NCBI RefSeq assembly: GCF_963678635.1
Contig: NC_087065.1
Coordinates: forward strand, 42,039,430-42,103,429
Reading direction: 5' to 3'
Length of the DNA stretch: 64,000 nucleotides
From: Symsagittifera roscoffensis
Taxonomy: Eukaryota; Xenacoelomorpha; Acoela; Convolutidae
The notes under the pieces were generated by a model. It did not search any database. It was not told where the DNA came from and was given only the letters and a program-made list of their open reading frames with translations. Shown piece by piece: positions 11,922 to 22,228 of the stretch (its first letter is position 1; each line of letters opens with the position of its first letter). Position numbers and translations under genes: made by a program.

Positions 11922-12179
11922 GCCATGGCTTTCATCCAAGTGGTGGCACCCAGTTCGACCTCCTTTCTGATAGTGAGCATGGCTCTGGACAGGTATCGTG
12001 CAGTGATCAATGCTTCGAGGAGTAACAAGCAGATCTACCTGATGATAGGGGGCTCCTGGTTCTTCGCCCTCCTCCTCGCCCTTCCCCAGGTGCACGGGTG
12101 GGGCACATATCCGAGTGAAGATGGCTCAGAGGAGTACTGTGGCGCGAAGGCCGAGTGGCTCGCCAGTCCTGCTTTCAAG
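11922..12179 (+). CDS. GPCR exon: TM3 to extracellular loop 2
   Basis: The acceptor is TTTTCCAG with its last G at 11,921, and the exon is 86 codons long. It opens in phase 0 with Ala-Met-Ala-Phe, about two residues after the conserved TM3 cysteine position. DRY follows at residues 23-25 of the exon, then TM4 and the loop-2 cysteine. The donor is AAG|GTTCCC. The ATG at 11,925 is internal to TM3 and not a translation start. Confidence 0.9.
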
Positions 12180-13843
12180 GTTCCCTCTTTTATAGTCACA
12201 ACTAAAATCACATTTAAAATCATATTTGTAATCACATTTATTTTCTTTCATAATCACAAAAAGAAGGAAAAAATAAGCATACACAGTTTTAGCAAAAACT
12301 TGCAGAAAAAACTTTTTTGACGAAGTTCAAATTATTTGAATTTACAAGATTAGTTGTATGAAAAAATGTCACAAATAGTCTTAAAAAGAAACTTTTAAGA
12401 TTTTTCTTTAGAAAATGGCTGCCCGAGAGTCGATTTTAATTGAAGACAAAAATCTCTGTAACAACTTTTTTTCTGTCTGAAAACCCGGGTGGCCGTGATC
12501 ACTAATTGATTCCTTGAACGGGTCCTCTGAATATCCGTTTGTGACCCCAGTTATACATTCTGCTAAAATTTTGGTCGAGTCAAAGTGATACAGAGCCTTG
12601 TGATTAAAATTGTTTCAACTTTTTCTTTTCTTAAAATTCACCAATTCTACAATTCCATTATTTGATGCCCGCTTTTTAGGCTTACATGGTTCTTGTGTTC
12701 ATTCTCATTCTTATCATTCCGACATTCACGAACTGTTTCTGCTACGGAAAAATCATCAAGCGGCTTTTCTACGATCCCAAAACCGAACCCAACACCACCG
12801 ACGGCACCGAACTGGTCGAAAACAGACGGGAGACAATGACTACGAATAACCCGACTGAAAAAACGCCGGCGAAGATCACCCCGAGCTCTCACCCGCAGTT
12901 CACAGTAACGGAACGCATTCGCGCCGCTCGAATTCGCACGACCAAATTAGCGCTGTTAATTGTCGTGTTTTACACTGTGTGTTGGCTGCCGTATTTTGTG
13001 GTTCTTTTTATCATGATTTTCTCCCCATACAATATATCAAACAGGTATTAATTTCCTTTTTTCTTACTCATTTGCCTTTCAAACTTTGAATTTCTTCAGA
13101 CAATCGTTAAGAAACTAAAAAATCAAAAGCTTAACCATATGCTATGCTAAGCATTTTATGATTTGCCTGCCAGAATTTTCGTTGCAAAACTAAAAAACAC
13201 GGTCTCACTAATTTATTAATTTTTACGTTGAAAAGTTTCTTTCAAAATCAAAACGGGAAAGGAAGGAGGCTATCAGATAAAATCTCACCATCTGCTAAAT
13301 AGCTCTCTGGTTTTAATAGTAAGAATTACACCCGAATTCAAAGATCTTTCCCAAATAAAAAGGGAGAAAAAACCGTCTGGAATTTTAGCCTCTTCTTTTC
13401 AGGAAGATTTTTACTGGTCTACTTTTACTGGTGTCGTTTTTACATTTCGTTAGTTTCTCATACTTTCTTTTTAGGCTGCTCGCAGATTTTTGAATGCATG
13501 CACGGCAATCTAAAATAGCAACTTTTGTCAATGGTATCTTTAACAGACTTTTTGTGTTATTAGGACCCTGGATGTCGTCGAGGGATTGGCCATGGTTAAC
13601 TCGTGCATCAATCCACTGGTATACGGCAAGTACACGTTCAAACAATCGGACGTTGAACAGGCATTCAAGTGTTTCAAACCGGAGATGGCTCGCAACATCA
13701 TCAAGTACCTGGGAATAGCCGGAAACTCAAACTCGGAGTCCAGAAACCAGACATACGACCAGCACTTCGCACTCAAGCTTCAAATATACAGACAACAGAG
13801 GCAGAACCTGCAAAATGGATACCACAAAGCCACAAGTACTTGA
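11922..13843 (+). CDS. Rhodopsin-family neuropeptide GPCR, 3' part (three exons)
   Basis: Seven-transmembrane receptor of the plasma membrane, most like the vasopressin/oxytocin, CCAP, neuropeptide S and GnRH/AKH/corazonin group. The ligand is unknown. Exons are 11,922-12,179, 12,680-13,044 and 13,564-13,843, joined by two GT-AG introns (500 and 519 bp) with matching phases (0 and 2), giving 300 codons plus stop. Visible landmarks are the end of TM3 with FIQVV and the DRYRA motif, TM4, an extracellular-loop-2 Cys (EEYCGAK), TM5 with a Pro, a Ser/Thr-rich third intracellular loop, the RIRTTK lead into TM6 with CWLPYF, and TM7 with NSCINPLVYG. A cytoplasmic tail ends at a TGA. TM1, TM2 and the TM3 cysteine are missing, so upstream exons exist that I could not locate. 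Exons are clearly GC-richer than the introns. The receptor class is confident; the subfamily is an inference. Confidence 0.9.
12680..13044 (+). CDS. GPCR exon: TM5 to extracellular loop 3
   Basis: The acceptor is GCTTTTTAG, ending at 12,679. The exon opens in phase 0 (Ala-Tyr-Met) and encodes TM5, then a long third intracellular loop of about 60 residues rich in Thr, Pro and Asn. Next come RIRAARIRTTK and TM6 with CWLPYF, up to ...NISN plus two bases of an Arg codon. The donor is ACAG|GTATTA. The length of 365 bp leaves phase 2, matching the next exon. Confidence 0.92.
13564..13843 (+). CDS. GPCR terminal exon: TM7 and C-tail
   Basis: The acceptor is TGTTATTAG, ending at 13,563. The first G completes the split Arg codon. 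The exon encodes TM7 with the NPxxY-type motif NPLVY, an amphipathic helix-8 segment (KYTFKQSDVEQAFKCF) and a polar tail rich in Gln and Asn, ending in TGA at 13,841-13,843. No canonical AATAAA is seen in the next 130 bp. Confidence 0.92.
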
Positions 13844-14248
13844 ACTGTGAGGTGAAACTTAAGCAAAGCAACTCGACACGACTGTATTTTTATAAAACCG
13901 TAGATGTTTTTTGTGTGAAATTTGTAAACCTGTAAATTATCATAAAATATGTTTTTCTTAACTTTTTTTTTCATTAATAAGATTTTTAATTATTACGACG
14001 CAATTTTTAGAAAAGCTCTCAATAATGCATGTTTTTGGTTTTAAAAATTTTGGTTTGATTTTTTCAGGAAAACTATTCTCTACTCTTTTTTTGTTCACAT
14101 TTGTCATTTGATTTAAATTGAGTTAAGAAAAACAGGTAAGATGTGCGGCCAGAAGGCAGACAACCTCTGCTTCACAATGGACAAGGAGCAGATAAGTTAG
14201 CAATACTCAAACCTAGCTGGTAGAAAAATAACAAAAGATATTATTTGA
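13844..14248. other. Receptor 3' flank with a GC-rich micro-ORF
   Basis: AT-rich 3' untranslated or flanking sequence. It includes an isolated GC-rich 60-base stretch at 14,141-14,200 that is open from ATG to TAG on the plus strand (19 codons, starting MCGQKADN). Whether this is an alternative exon, a relic or chance cannot be told here. Confidence 0.4.
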
Positions 14249-14496
14249 AAGAACTATTCAAACTTGGTTTGGAAGTTTTGTTATTGTTCCGACTTTCGAA
14301 GAAAGTGACGAAGTAATTGTGCTCGGGGACTATTTGATTTCTCCAGACAAATTTCGACGTTTTTTCCAGAATACCTCTGGAAAAAAGTCGAAATTTGTCT
14401 GGAGAAACCAAATAGTCCCCGAGCACAATTACTTCGTCACTTTCTTCGAAAGTCGGAACAAAAACAGAACTTCCAAACCAAGTTTGAATAATTCTT
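14249..14496. repeat. Long palindrome made from two Helentron-like 5' ends
   Basis: Two ~120-bp arms (14,249-14,370 and 14,376-14,496) are inverted copies separated by 5 bases (ATACC) between CCAGA and TCTGG. Each arm contains the family terminus TTGTTCCGACTTTCGAAGAAAG and its first ~60 bases, plus about 35 bases of shared outside sequence. Both strands therefore encode nearly the same chance peptide. Only a handful of mismatches separate the arms. Confidence 0.92.
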
Positions 14497-14589
14497 CTGG
14501 CATTAAGTTTTTTTCTATCATCGGAAATTCTTGTCTTGATCTCAATTTTTTAAAAAAATCTCACTTTTGATTTTTTTTGTAATGATGTT

Positions 14590-14800
14590 TTAAAGATTGA
14601 AAATATGGCCGATTTGGGAAAAATTAACGCGCGATATCTTTCGCTCAATTAACGCGTAAGCGGAGGTTTAATCCCTCCAACAAATCGTTCCGAATTGGTT
14701 GAAGGAAGTTTATTTGACATATTTGCTAAGTTACTAGGAGGTAAATCTATCAAATTACACTTTATATGGCATGTGGGAGGACGATTTATAAAAAAAATCT
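14590..14800 (+). mobile_element. Helentron-like fragment (core region)
   Basis: Forward-oriented middle part of the family: the GATTTGGGA block, the core TTAACGCGCGATATCTTTCG and AACGCGTAAGCGGAG, TCGTTCCGAATTGGTTGAA, and TATATGGCATGTGGGAGGA. It lies just downstream of the palindrome and may be the remainder of one of the elements that formed it. Confidence 0.7.
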
Positions 14801-15446
14801 CAAAATTAAAAAAAAGAACTTTTTTTTGGAAAATTCAGGATTTTTGTTAGAGCGATAACTAAAACAAAAAATAGCTTTTCAAATGGAAAAGGAAAATTGC
14901 TTCTGCTTACTGGTCTTATTGTTTGTTGAGTTGCCTAACTACTATGTAATTTACGGTTTGCTAGCTTTAATTCTTAATTTTTCTTTTTGCTTTAAGTTTT
15001 CAGGAGCTGTTCCTATATCAAACACATCAAAGAAAAAATAGCCGCTCAAAATTGCTCGTTCAGAACACAATTGTTTCATTCATTCCCTGAAGTTCTTAAA
15101 AAAAACTTTTCTTAAAATAATTTTTTCAGGCTAATTTGTGGAAATTAAATGCTTAGCTCATAATTAGTTTGTTGCTTCTCACAAAGCAGTATTAAAAATC
15201 AAATTCTGCTCAACTCAACAGCCAATTTTTAAAAAACATCAGTTTGTGGTTCTCAAAATTCCCTTTTTATTTCTAAATCAGAAAGACAATAGAAAGATAC
15301 AAAACTGCTATTGTTTTAGATCAAAGTCAAAACCTTGAACTTTCCAACGGCCCCTTTGTGGGCATCGAATAGTTTTTGTTAAAAGATCAAGAAAGAAAAA
15401 CAAACAGCGTTTATTTTGCCTCAATGTTTTGCCTCAATGTTTTGGC
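14801..15446. other. Non-coding spacer
   Basis: AT-rich sequence with long A and T runs. No gene, tandem repeat or element end is supported. Confidence 0.45.
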
Positions 15447-15737
15447 CTCAAGATTTGTGCTCGGGTGTTTTTTTTTTCAAAAAAAAATCAATTTTTCAAC
15501 TGGCAAACTTTGACAGAAATTTTTATAAGATAGAAGTTGTTGCCTTGATCACATATTTACAAAACTACTTCGCCAGTAATCATTTTTTGTTCCTTTTATC
15601 GAAGAAGACGGAATATTTTGGCTTGGCGTGTTTTTTTTGTCAATTTCGGAGATAGAAATAGTAATTTTCAACAAAAATGTTTATGCCCATTGAAAGTATC
15701 AACTCATTGAAATCAAAATTTAAACGAGCAGTCTTGT
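15447..15737 (+). mobile_element. Helentron-like fragments, subfamily 2
   Basis: Contains TTTGTGCTCGGGTG, a T-run, TTGTTCCTTTTATCGAAGAAGACGG and a GAGCAGTCTTG terminus. These are diverged pieces of the second subfamily, whose intact copies are at 23,172 and 27,715. Internal parts are missing. Confidence 0.5.
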
Positions 15738-16823
15738 TTCAAGTTGAATTCGTCAAAGAAATTAAAAAAAAATAAATCGAGGTAAAATAACTTTATTCAT
15801 TTGAGTACTGTGAAATGATATCGTTTATGAGGTATCAACACTTTTCGTTAAAAGTTATTGTTATCATCATCGAAATTTGGCTGAACAAAAAGCACACCAA
15901 GCAAAAACTATCCGCACTTTATTCAACAGATAAAACAAGGCTGCTAAAATCAAGGCGATACCTGAAATTTTCCAAATTTTTATTCAGATCTAAGCAAAAA
16001 TTCATCGGTCTAAGAACTTTCATAAACTATTTTTTTTTTAAAATTCTACTAAAAACGCTTAGCAACAAACTCATTTTTAATTTCGTTTTGCCTAAAATCA
16101 AATTGGATTGATTTTTGAGCTGCGTCAACTAGCCGCCAGCGCGTCAACAGAACTAAAACACACTCATTGTAAAAACTAGCCATTTTTGAGTAGTTCTTTT
16201 TTAATACCATTCAAAAGGTATCGATGTTCTAAGCTCAAGTTTGAAAAATATTTCACCTGTGATCATTTTTCGTAAAAACCACATCGAGCACAATTATTAA
16301 ACATTTTCTTTAACATTTGAATGAAATTCTTGAAAAATTGTTTGATAATTCCGAAATTTTAAACAACTGCAAATTTTAAATCATTAAGATTTTATGACAC
16401 ACTGGTGAAATTTTGTACGTTATTTTGGTGCGTGCCAACATAAATAATCATCTGTATTTGTATCTACTTGTGAGGTTCCATGGAAACTAGATTGGAAGTA
16501 CATGTGGAATAAGAAGGCAAAAAAATAGGAAGCATTTGAAAACTTTTCAATAACGAACGAATTAATATTGCACTAATTGAGCTTCTTTTCACTTTTTCCT
16601 TTATTTTTGCTCAATTTACTAGCTCAAAATTGGACGGAAAACATAAATTTTAAGTTTTGTTGGATTTTGAATTTTTTTTCACATTTTTAGTACACAAATC
16701 TGCAGTTGAGCGGTTGTATGCTGCTAGCATTTGAACTACTAGCACTACAAGCTCTGCTTGCTACTGGGCGCTGAAGGAAGCTGCTAGTTGAAAAAAATTT
16801 ATTTTGAAATCACATTTTTTGAA
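15738..16823. other. Non-coding with a short Helentron-like fragment
   Basis: Mostly AT-rich DNA without coding signal. About 16,178-16,300 matches the 5' third of the Helentron-like family (TAGCCATTTTTGAG, TTTCACCTGTGATCATTTTTCG). A 98-codon open frame at 15,815-16,111 is Lys/Phe/Leu-rich, resembles no family I know and is probably chance. Confidence 0.45.
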
Positions 16824-17215
16824 ATCACTGAAATCTATATATTCAAAAATCACGACGTATTTTACAAATTCAGAAGTAAATGAGGAATCACCAACCATTG
16901 GTCCAGACAAAATCATCACGTTTGAAAAAAACCACAACTGTTTATCGAAACGTCACTAAAATCGTTGTAGTCAAAATCTTGACGTATTTTCCATATTCAG
17001 AAGTAAGGGCGTAATCATAAATCATTGGTCCAGACAAAATCATCACACTTGATAAAATCACAATTATTTACCGAAAACTCACTGAAATCTATATCATAAA
17101 AAGTCACAACGCATTTTACATTTTCAGAGGTATTTGAAGGATCATAAATCATTGGACAGGACAGGACAAAATCATCATATCTGAAACAATGACAACTGAA
17201 AAAATCACATCTCAC
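16824..17215. repeat. ~128-bp tandem repeat, three units
   Basis: Units start at about 16,824 (TCACTGAAATCTATAT), 16,953 (TCACTAAAATCG) and 17,080 (TCACTGAAATCTATAT), so the spacing is 129 and 127 bases. Each unit contains GACGTATTTT or ACGCATTTTAC, a TTCAGAAGTAA-like word and ATTGGTCCAGACAAAATCATCA. Units are moderately diverged. Confidence 0.8.
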
Positions 17216-17327
17216 AACAATAGCCATTGGTGTATTTCAAAAGATAATTGAACAGTTCATTTGAAAATCTTTTTTGAGTTTTGAGCAGCAACGACAGTTC
17301 ATTTTTAAAGTATTCATACTAAAATTT

Positions 17328-17972
17328 TGTTCCGAAGAAAGTGACGGAAAATGTGTACTTGGGGTGGTTTTTTCTCCTGGAAAAACTTCAATTTTTCAAC
17401 AAGCAAATTGTGGCAGTTTTTTATTAACAACAAAATTGTTTTCTTGATCGCATATTTACAAAACTAATTCACCAGTGATCATTTTTGTTCCGTTTTTTGA
17501 AGAAACGGAATATTTAGGTTTGGTGTGGTTTTTTGTCAATAGAAGTAATAGCTTTTAACAAAAAAATGCCTTATATGCCTTATTGAAGATAGCAATCTAC
17601 TGAAATCAAACTTAAAATGTTATTTTATCTCTGACCATTTTTTTGCAAAGTTTTGGGAGTTTGAAAATTGTCAATTCGGCCATGCTCTGGAGTAGTGTAT
17701 GCGCAGTTTGAAGATTTTATCAATAATCCTGAAAACGTAACGCGAAATATTCATGCGCTGCGACTTATCCCGCACAACAAAATTGTTCCAAATTGAACTG
17801 AGGCTAGCTAATTGTTCCTATTAATTTCGTACGACTCAAATTTTCACACTTGATGTTTGGTCTTGTCCAAACTTTAGTTTTTCAATATTTTCTTTTCCAA
17901 AAAATCTATTCGATATAGATCAAGGGGCAGTCGCAACATTCGGGGCTCTGCCCTGATATATGAGCAGTCTTG
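17328..17972 (+). mobile_element. Helentron-like element(s), subfamily 2
   Basis: Forward-oriented, diverged. GTTCCGAAGAAAGTGACGG starts a first partial copy. A second start, GTTCCGTTTTTTGAAGAAACGG, at about 17,489 leads through AACGCGAAATATTCATGCG, TCCCGCACAACAAAATTG and TAATTTCGTACGACTC. It ends with GGGGCAGTCGCAACATTC, GGGGCTCTGCCCTGATATA and GAGCAGTCTTG. It looks like a tandem or nested pair. Confidence 0.65.
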
Positions 17973-18335
17973 CTGGCTAAAGCTCCGAGGGTTTAAAGAT
18001 AGCCATTTTGGCCAATTTGGGATCATTAACGCGCGATGTATTTCGTGGTAATAACGCGTAAACGGAGAATTAATTTGACCTAGAAATTGTTGTAAATTGA
18101 TTTGAGGTATGCTATTTACTCTATTTAACGTTTTGCTAGATGCGAAGTATATAACTTAGAAATTTTCATAGCGTGCGAGGGAATGATTTTCAAAAAAATC
18201 TGAAAAAAACTTCATTTTTTTTCTCTTTTTATTGGAAAATTCATCCATTTTTTTGAAAAGCGAACACTACTCCATAGACCTCAGACAGCAGTCGGATCAA
18301 TCAGTGATTTACCGTGATACAAGCAGTCTCGTCGA
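17973..18335 (+). mobile_element. Helentron-like 3' portion, subfamily 1
   Basis: Begins inside the element (CTCCGAGGGTTTAAAGAT), continues through the core ACGCGCGATGTATTTCG and AACGCGTAAACGGAG, and ends in a degraded tail with GCAGTCGGATC and ACAAGCAGTCTCG. It abuts the CAGTCTTG end of the preceding copy directly. Confidence 0.65.
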
Positions 18336-18839
18336 TCTTACAACAATTTTACAATTTCTGCTCTTGTTGTGTTATTGTAACAGAGCATTTTACAAAAATT
18401 GGCCAATTATGGCATCAGCATAAAATTGGTGAATATATTTGGCCGGGTAAATGGTACAGACGTAAATCCTATTTTTCATAGCTTGCATTTCAATTGCACT
18501 TCAGTAATTTCCACAATTGCGCGATGAAGAACCTCGTGAACGGGAACGGTATGGGATATTTTGAGAACGGTTGTCCTATGCTAATGGTAGTGATTTCACA
18601 TTCAAGCCTTTCCCTAATGCAGTAAATCACGTTTCGAAACAATTAACATTTTCAAGATAGAGGGGAAAATAGACCCCGTAATTATCAGTATGTATGGAAA
18701 GGCTCAGCATTTTCATCAAAGTTAACTGATGTTGAAAAATATAATTAAGAATTTAGATGATTGTTGTAGCTGCGCAGCGAAACAAGGTGTCAATCAGGGT
18801 TAAGTTAGAGAAGGTAAAATGGTAGTGTTTCAGCTAAAA
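18336..18839. other. Non-coding spacer
   Basis: Unique AT-rich sequence just before the 4.6-kb tandem units. Nothing recognisable as a gene or element end. Confidence 0.45.
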
Positions 18840-19334
18840 TAGATCTTTGATATTGTCCAAAAGTGATTGAATTGTACTATTCAATTTGGATTAAGGGGCA
18901 GTAGGAACATTCAAAGCTTTGCCCTGATATACGAGCAGTCGTTTGGTTTTCTGAAACTGTTATGATAACTAAAATGATGCTAGCAATGAAAAACGTAACA
19001 TTTTTAAATTCAATCTCAAAAACGTACGATAACTTTTTAAAAATTAGTATAAGTGGTGGTCAATTTTTAGTACAACTTTCAAATTTAAAGTTTTTTTCTA
19101 AATCAATTGCATATTTTAACCAATAATGTTTGAAGAATTTTTGATTATATTTTGATCCTATATTTTAGATTTTATTTTTATCGAAAAGGTGACCAAAATT
19201 CATCCAATCATTAATCAGTGACTCAATCAGAAAAAAAACTGCAAAAAACTCGTTCCTCAATTAGAGTATCATCAGCCAAACAAAAATAAAAAACTCGAAA
19301 CAAAAAAAAATAGTTTTTCAAACAAATTTGTTTG

Positions 19335-19760
19335 TCCAAATTGAATAGCTTTTCGTTTAATCAAGAGGTAACGCACGCTTGTTATAACTAACTACGTGAT
19401 AATTATCAATAAATGTCCCTGAAGGACGAACACAAGCCGCTGTTGTCTTATCTTTTACGAGGGAACTTTAAAGTTAGTTTAGCAGAGCAATGAGTAGGTA
19501 CCAATGCGGAAGAGTTACTTTTACTTTTGAACAAGAGTTACCTTTACTTTTGTGCAAATTGAATAGCTTTTCATTTAATCAAGAGGTAACGCACGCTTAA
19601 TATAACTAAATACGGTAGAATTATCATTAAAAGCTTCTAAAGGAAGAAAAGAAGCTGATATTGTCTTATCTTTTACGAGGCAACTTTAAAGTTAGTTTAG
19701 CAGAATTATGAGTAGGTACCAATTAGAAAAAATTACCTTTACTTTTGAAAAATGAGGAAA
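19335..19760. repeat. ~220-bp satellite-like dimer
   Basis: Two diverged units, each running from TTGAATAGCTTTTC through AATCAAGAGGTAACGCACGC, TGTCTTATCTTTTACGAGG, AAAGTTAGTTTAGCAGA and ATGAGTAGGTACCAA to TTACTTTTG. The same dimer is in unit B (about 24,015-24,430) and unit C (about 28,568-28,975). A more diverged relative lies at 29,575-30,070. Confidence 0.8.
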
Positions 19761-20225
19761 AAGTGTTGATTATGTTTGAGCCATTATTATAAGTATATGT
19801 CTTTTTATATCAATTTTTGAATTTGATTTTAACCCAATTGTCATTATTATGAGTAGCGTAAGAAAACATTGAGGGCATACTAAAAGTTGGGGATACTAAA
19901 CATACAACTGGTTTGGATGTGATCCCAATAGTGTATAATGACTTGGTTTTTCAAAAAAATGTTTGACAAACCAAAAACTGTTTAATAAAAAATCAATAAC
20001 CAGGATCTTAGTAAAACCACATTTTTTTGAATAATTTTGTCCTCGGATTTAGTTTTTTTCTCTTTTTATATCTGCTTCCAATGAAAACCATTGCAACAAC
20101 CATGTAGTGTGAAATCAGAGCAGTTTTTTTTTCAACGTAAAAGACAACCAGGTTGGCACAATGTCTAAAAGACAAAATAAATAATTAATAGACAATCATT
20201 ATTTAATATCAAGTCAGTTAAAATT

Positions 20226-20490
20226 TTCTGCGCCGCTGGCAAATTAAAAAAAAAAACAGACCTAAAGAGCCATATTTGGGCAATTTTGCAAAGTTTTCAC
20301 AAAAAAATGCGTTTTTTGGCGTGCGCTCCCCCAAATAAATCTTTATTATTGGCGCCCAAGGCGCCTTTAGAAAATTTCTAGTGTCGGTCGGCCAAAAATG
20401 GGTTTCTTAAAAAGTACTAAATGGGGGACTTTTTGGGTCGACAGGGGGTCGAATCCCTGAAAGGAAGGCGAATACCTGAGGGTTTTTATT
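20226..20490 (-). mobile_element. hAT-type MITE fragment (unit A)
   Basis: Reverse-oriented internal part of the CAGNGGCGGATTTAGG family: TTCTGCGCCGCTGGCAAATT, GGCGTGCGCTCCCCC, TTGGCGCCCAAGGCGCC and GGGTCGAATCCCTGA. Neither terminus is intact. Unit B has the same piece at about 24,908-25,170. Confidence 0.7.
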
Positions 20491-20529
20491 TAGTCGTTTT
20501 TGATGGAGCTTTTTTATATAATTCAAAGA

Positions 20530-20835
20530 TATTGCTGACTTGATCTTCAATTCGAAAAGTTATTGGGGTTTAAAAACCAACATTTTGGCCAATTTGAGTC
20601 AATTAACGCGATATATTTCGCGCTATTAATTAACGCATAAGCGGAGATTTAATCTGTCTTAGAAATCGTTCCAAATTGGTGGAAAGGAGATTATTTGCCA
20701 TAACTGATTTGTTACCAGGAGTGAATTCTATCACTTTTTACTTTATATGGCGCGTGTGTGTGTGTGGGGGAGGGGGGTGATTTTCACATAAATTCTCAAA
20801 ATAAAAAAAAGCATATCTTATTTTGCTCCATGGAT
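20530..20835 (+). mobile_element. Helentron-like fragment (unit A)
   Basis: Forward-oriented core and 3' half: GGTTTAAAAACCAACATTTTGG, TTAACGCGATATATTTCGCG, TAACGCATAAGCGGAG and TACTTTATATGGCGCGTGTG with a short GT run, then the clipped TTTTGCTCCATGG. It is cut off by the TTATAATGG cluster. The unit B equivalent is at about 25,210-25,515. Confidence 0.7.
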
Positions 20836-21075
20836 AATAATCGATTATAATGGAAAATGTTGTCATTACAATCCATTACTGTTGCAAATTTAGACCACGA
20901 AATTGATAATATTGTCAATATAATCGATTCTTTTTGTCAATTATAATGGACTATAATCGGTTTAAAATCCATTATAATGCATTTTAATCCATTTAAAATC
21001 CATTATAATGGATTTTAATCCATTTAAAATCCATTATAATTGATTATAATGGATTATAATCAATACATTTTTTAC
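20836..21075. repeat. TTATAATGG / GATTATAAT palindromic repeat cluster
   Basis: Dense array of near-palindromic words: ATCGATTATAATGG, ATCCATTATAATGGAT and GATTATAATGGATTATAAT. A ~31-bp tandem unit at about 20,965-21,030 reads TTTAATCCATTTAAAATCC followed by ATTATAATGGAT. Unit B has the same block at about 25,519-25,748. Confidence 0.8.
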
Positions 21076-21134
21076 AAAATCATTTCCAAAATTTTTCTTC
21101 GTTTTTCACGGCCTACTCGCAATCTAAACATACT

Positions 21135-21310
21135 CGAGATAACCCCCCCCCCCCCATTTTGCACCATCCGTCCGCATTTGCCCAAACCCCCTCCCCGACT
21201 AAACGGGGGATGGGTGTTAAACTAAGATGGGGGTAAATTGAGGAGGGGTAAACTGTATGGGGGGGGGGGGGGGGTGATTAAACTGGGGAGTGGGGGGAGG
21301 GTGGTGTCAA
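21135..21310 (+). repeat. Poly-C and G-rich tract
   Basis: A run of about 13 C near 21,142 is followed on the same strand by many G-runs separated by TAAACT-type words (GGGGTAAATTGAGGAGGGG, GGGGTAAACTG, a run of about 16 G, GATTAAACTGGGG, GTGGGGGGAGGG). In unit B the long G-run is shorter (about 25,940). This is a strong candidate for G-quadruplex formation. Run lengths in the assembly should not be trusted. Confidence 0.75.
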
Positions 21311-21319
21311 CTGGTTGCG

Positions 21320-22224
21320 GAATCTGCAACAAAAGTAAAGTGCCGACGAAATTCACGTTACAATATATTTGTACGCTTAGTCCACGGAAATTTTGTAAGT
21401 AGAAAACACTGACATTATTGAAATTGTTAAAATATTTGTCTCTGGGTTTCAATGACTTAAAATATCATAGTGTGCGCCTATTCAGTGCACAATTCTGTCA
21501 AGGTTGTAAAGCATCTCAAAGTTAACATTGTGTTTGCTTTCTTCATTTCAAAAATGGTTTGTATCTTTCTCAACCTCTTGTTTACTTTGAAAACATTTTT
21601 TCTTTCACTTTCATTTTTGAAACCTGAATGAAGAATGGGAAAAATTTGAGAAACTTTACAATTTGGATTTAATGAGAAAACCAGCCTTCTAAAAGTTCAA
21701 TAAACGTTTTCTCAGAATGTTTTATAACGGTACGCAAAGATGTATGTCGTGTGACGATCCCATAAAGGGAAACAATGATTAAAGAATTTTAACAGCAGCC
21801 AAAAGATAACATCATGCTCTCATATCCTTGACACTAATGACTGGTTTACAGAAAAAAATAAATTATAGAACAAAGGAGACGGCAAAATGCATGGAGAACA
21901 TGACGATTTTTTGAATTTTTGATTTCATTTTCAAAATGTTTTATGCGGAGCTTATAGCTGCGATTGCACTTTTGTGACCATGCTAGCAAGCAAAATCATT
22001 CAAAATTGCAGCAAAAAAAACGGAGAGAATACTTTTCATAGGCTTAACTAATGAGTGAGTAGCGTCAGAGAAATTTTTGCTGAAGAACACAAACTGGAGT
22101 TCAAAAATTCTACTAGCTACCAAACTTCCAAAAAAATTAAACAAAACGGTTGACTTGACCAAAAAAAACTTATGATAATTTCGCTTTGAAAACACGTCAT
22201 ATTGACATTTTGAGGACTATCGCG
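21320..22224. other. Unique part of tandem unit, no gene seen
   Basis: AT-rich sequence repeated faithfully in unit B (about 25,990-26,905). Small minus-strand open frames (21,222-21,452 and 21,983-22,195) recur in unit B only because the DNA is duplicated. They have no family resemblance or coding-like composition. Confidence 0.5.
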
Positions 22225-22228
22225 TTGT

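Noticed and set aside
12035-12892. Minus-strand open frames over the receptor exons
   Set aside because: They are antisense shadows of GC-rich exon sequence whose plus-strand frame carries all the GPCR motifs.
14241-14570. Similar 61- and 83-codon peptides on opposite strands
   Set aside because: They are the product of the palindrome (the same transposon end read from both arms), not genes.
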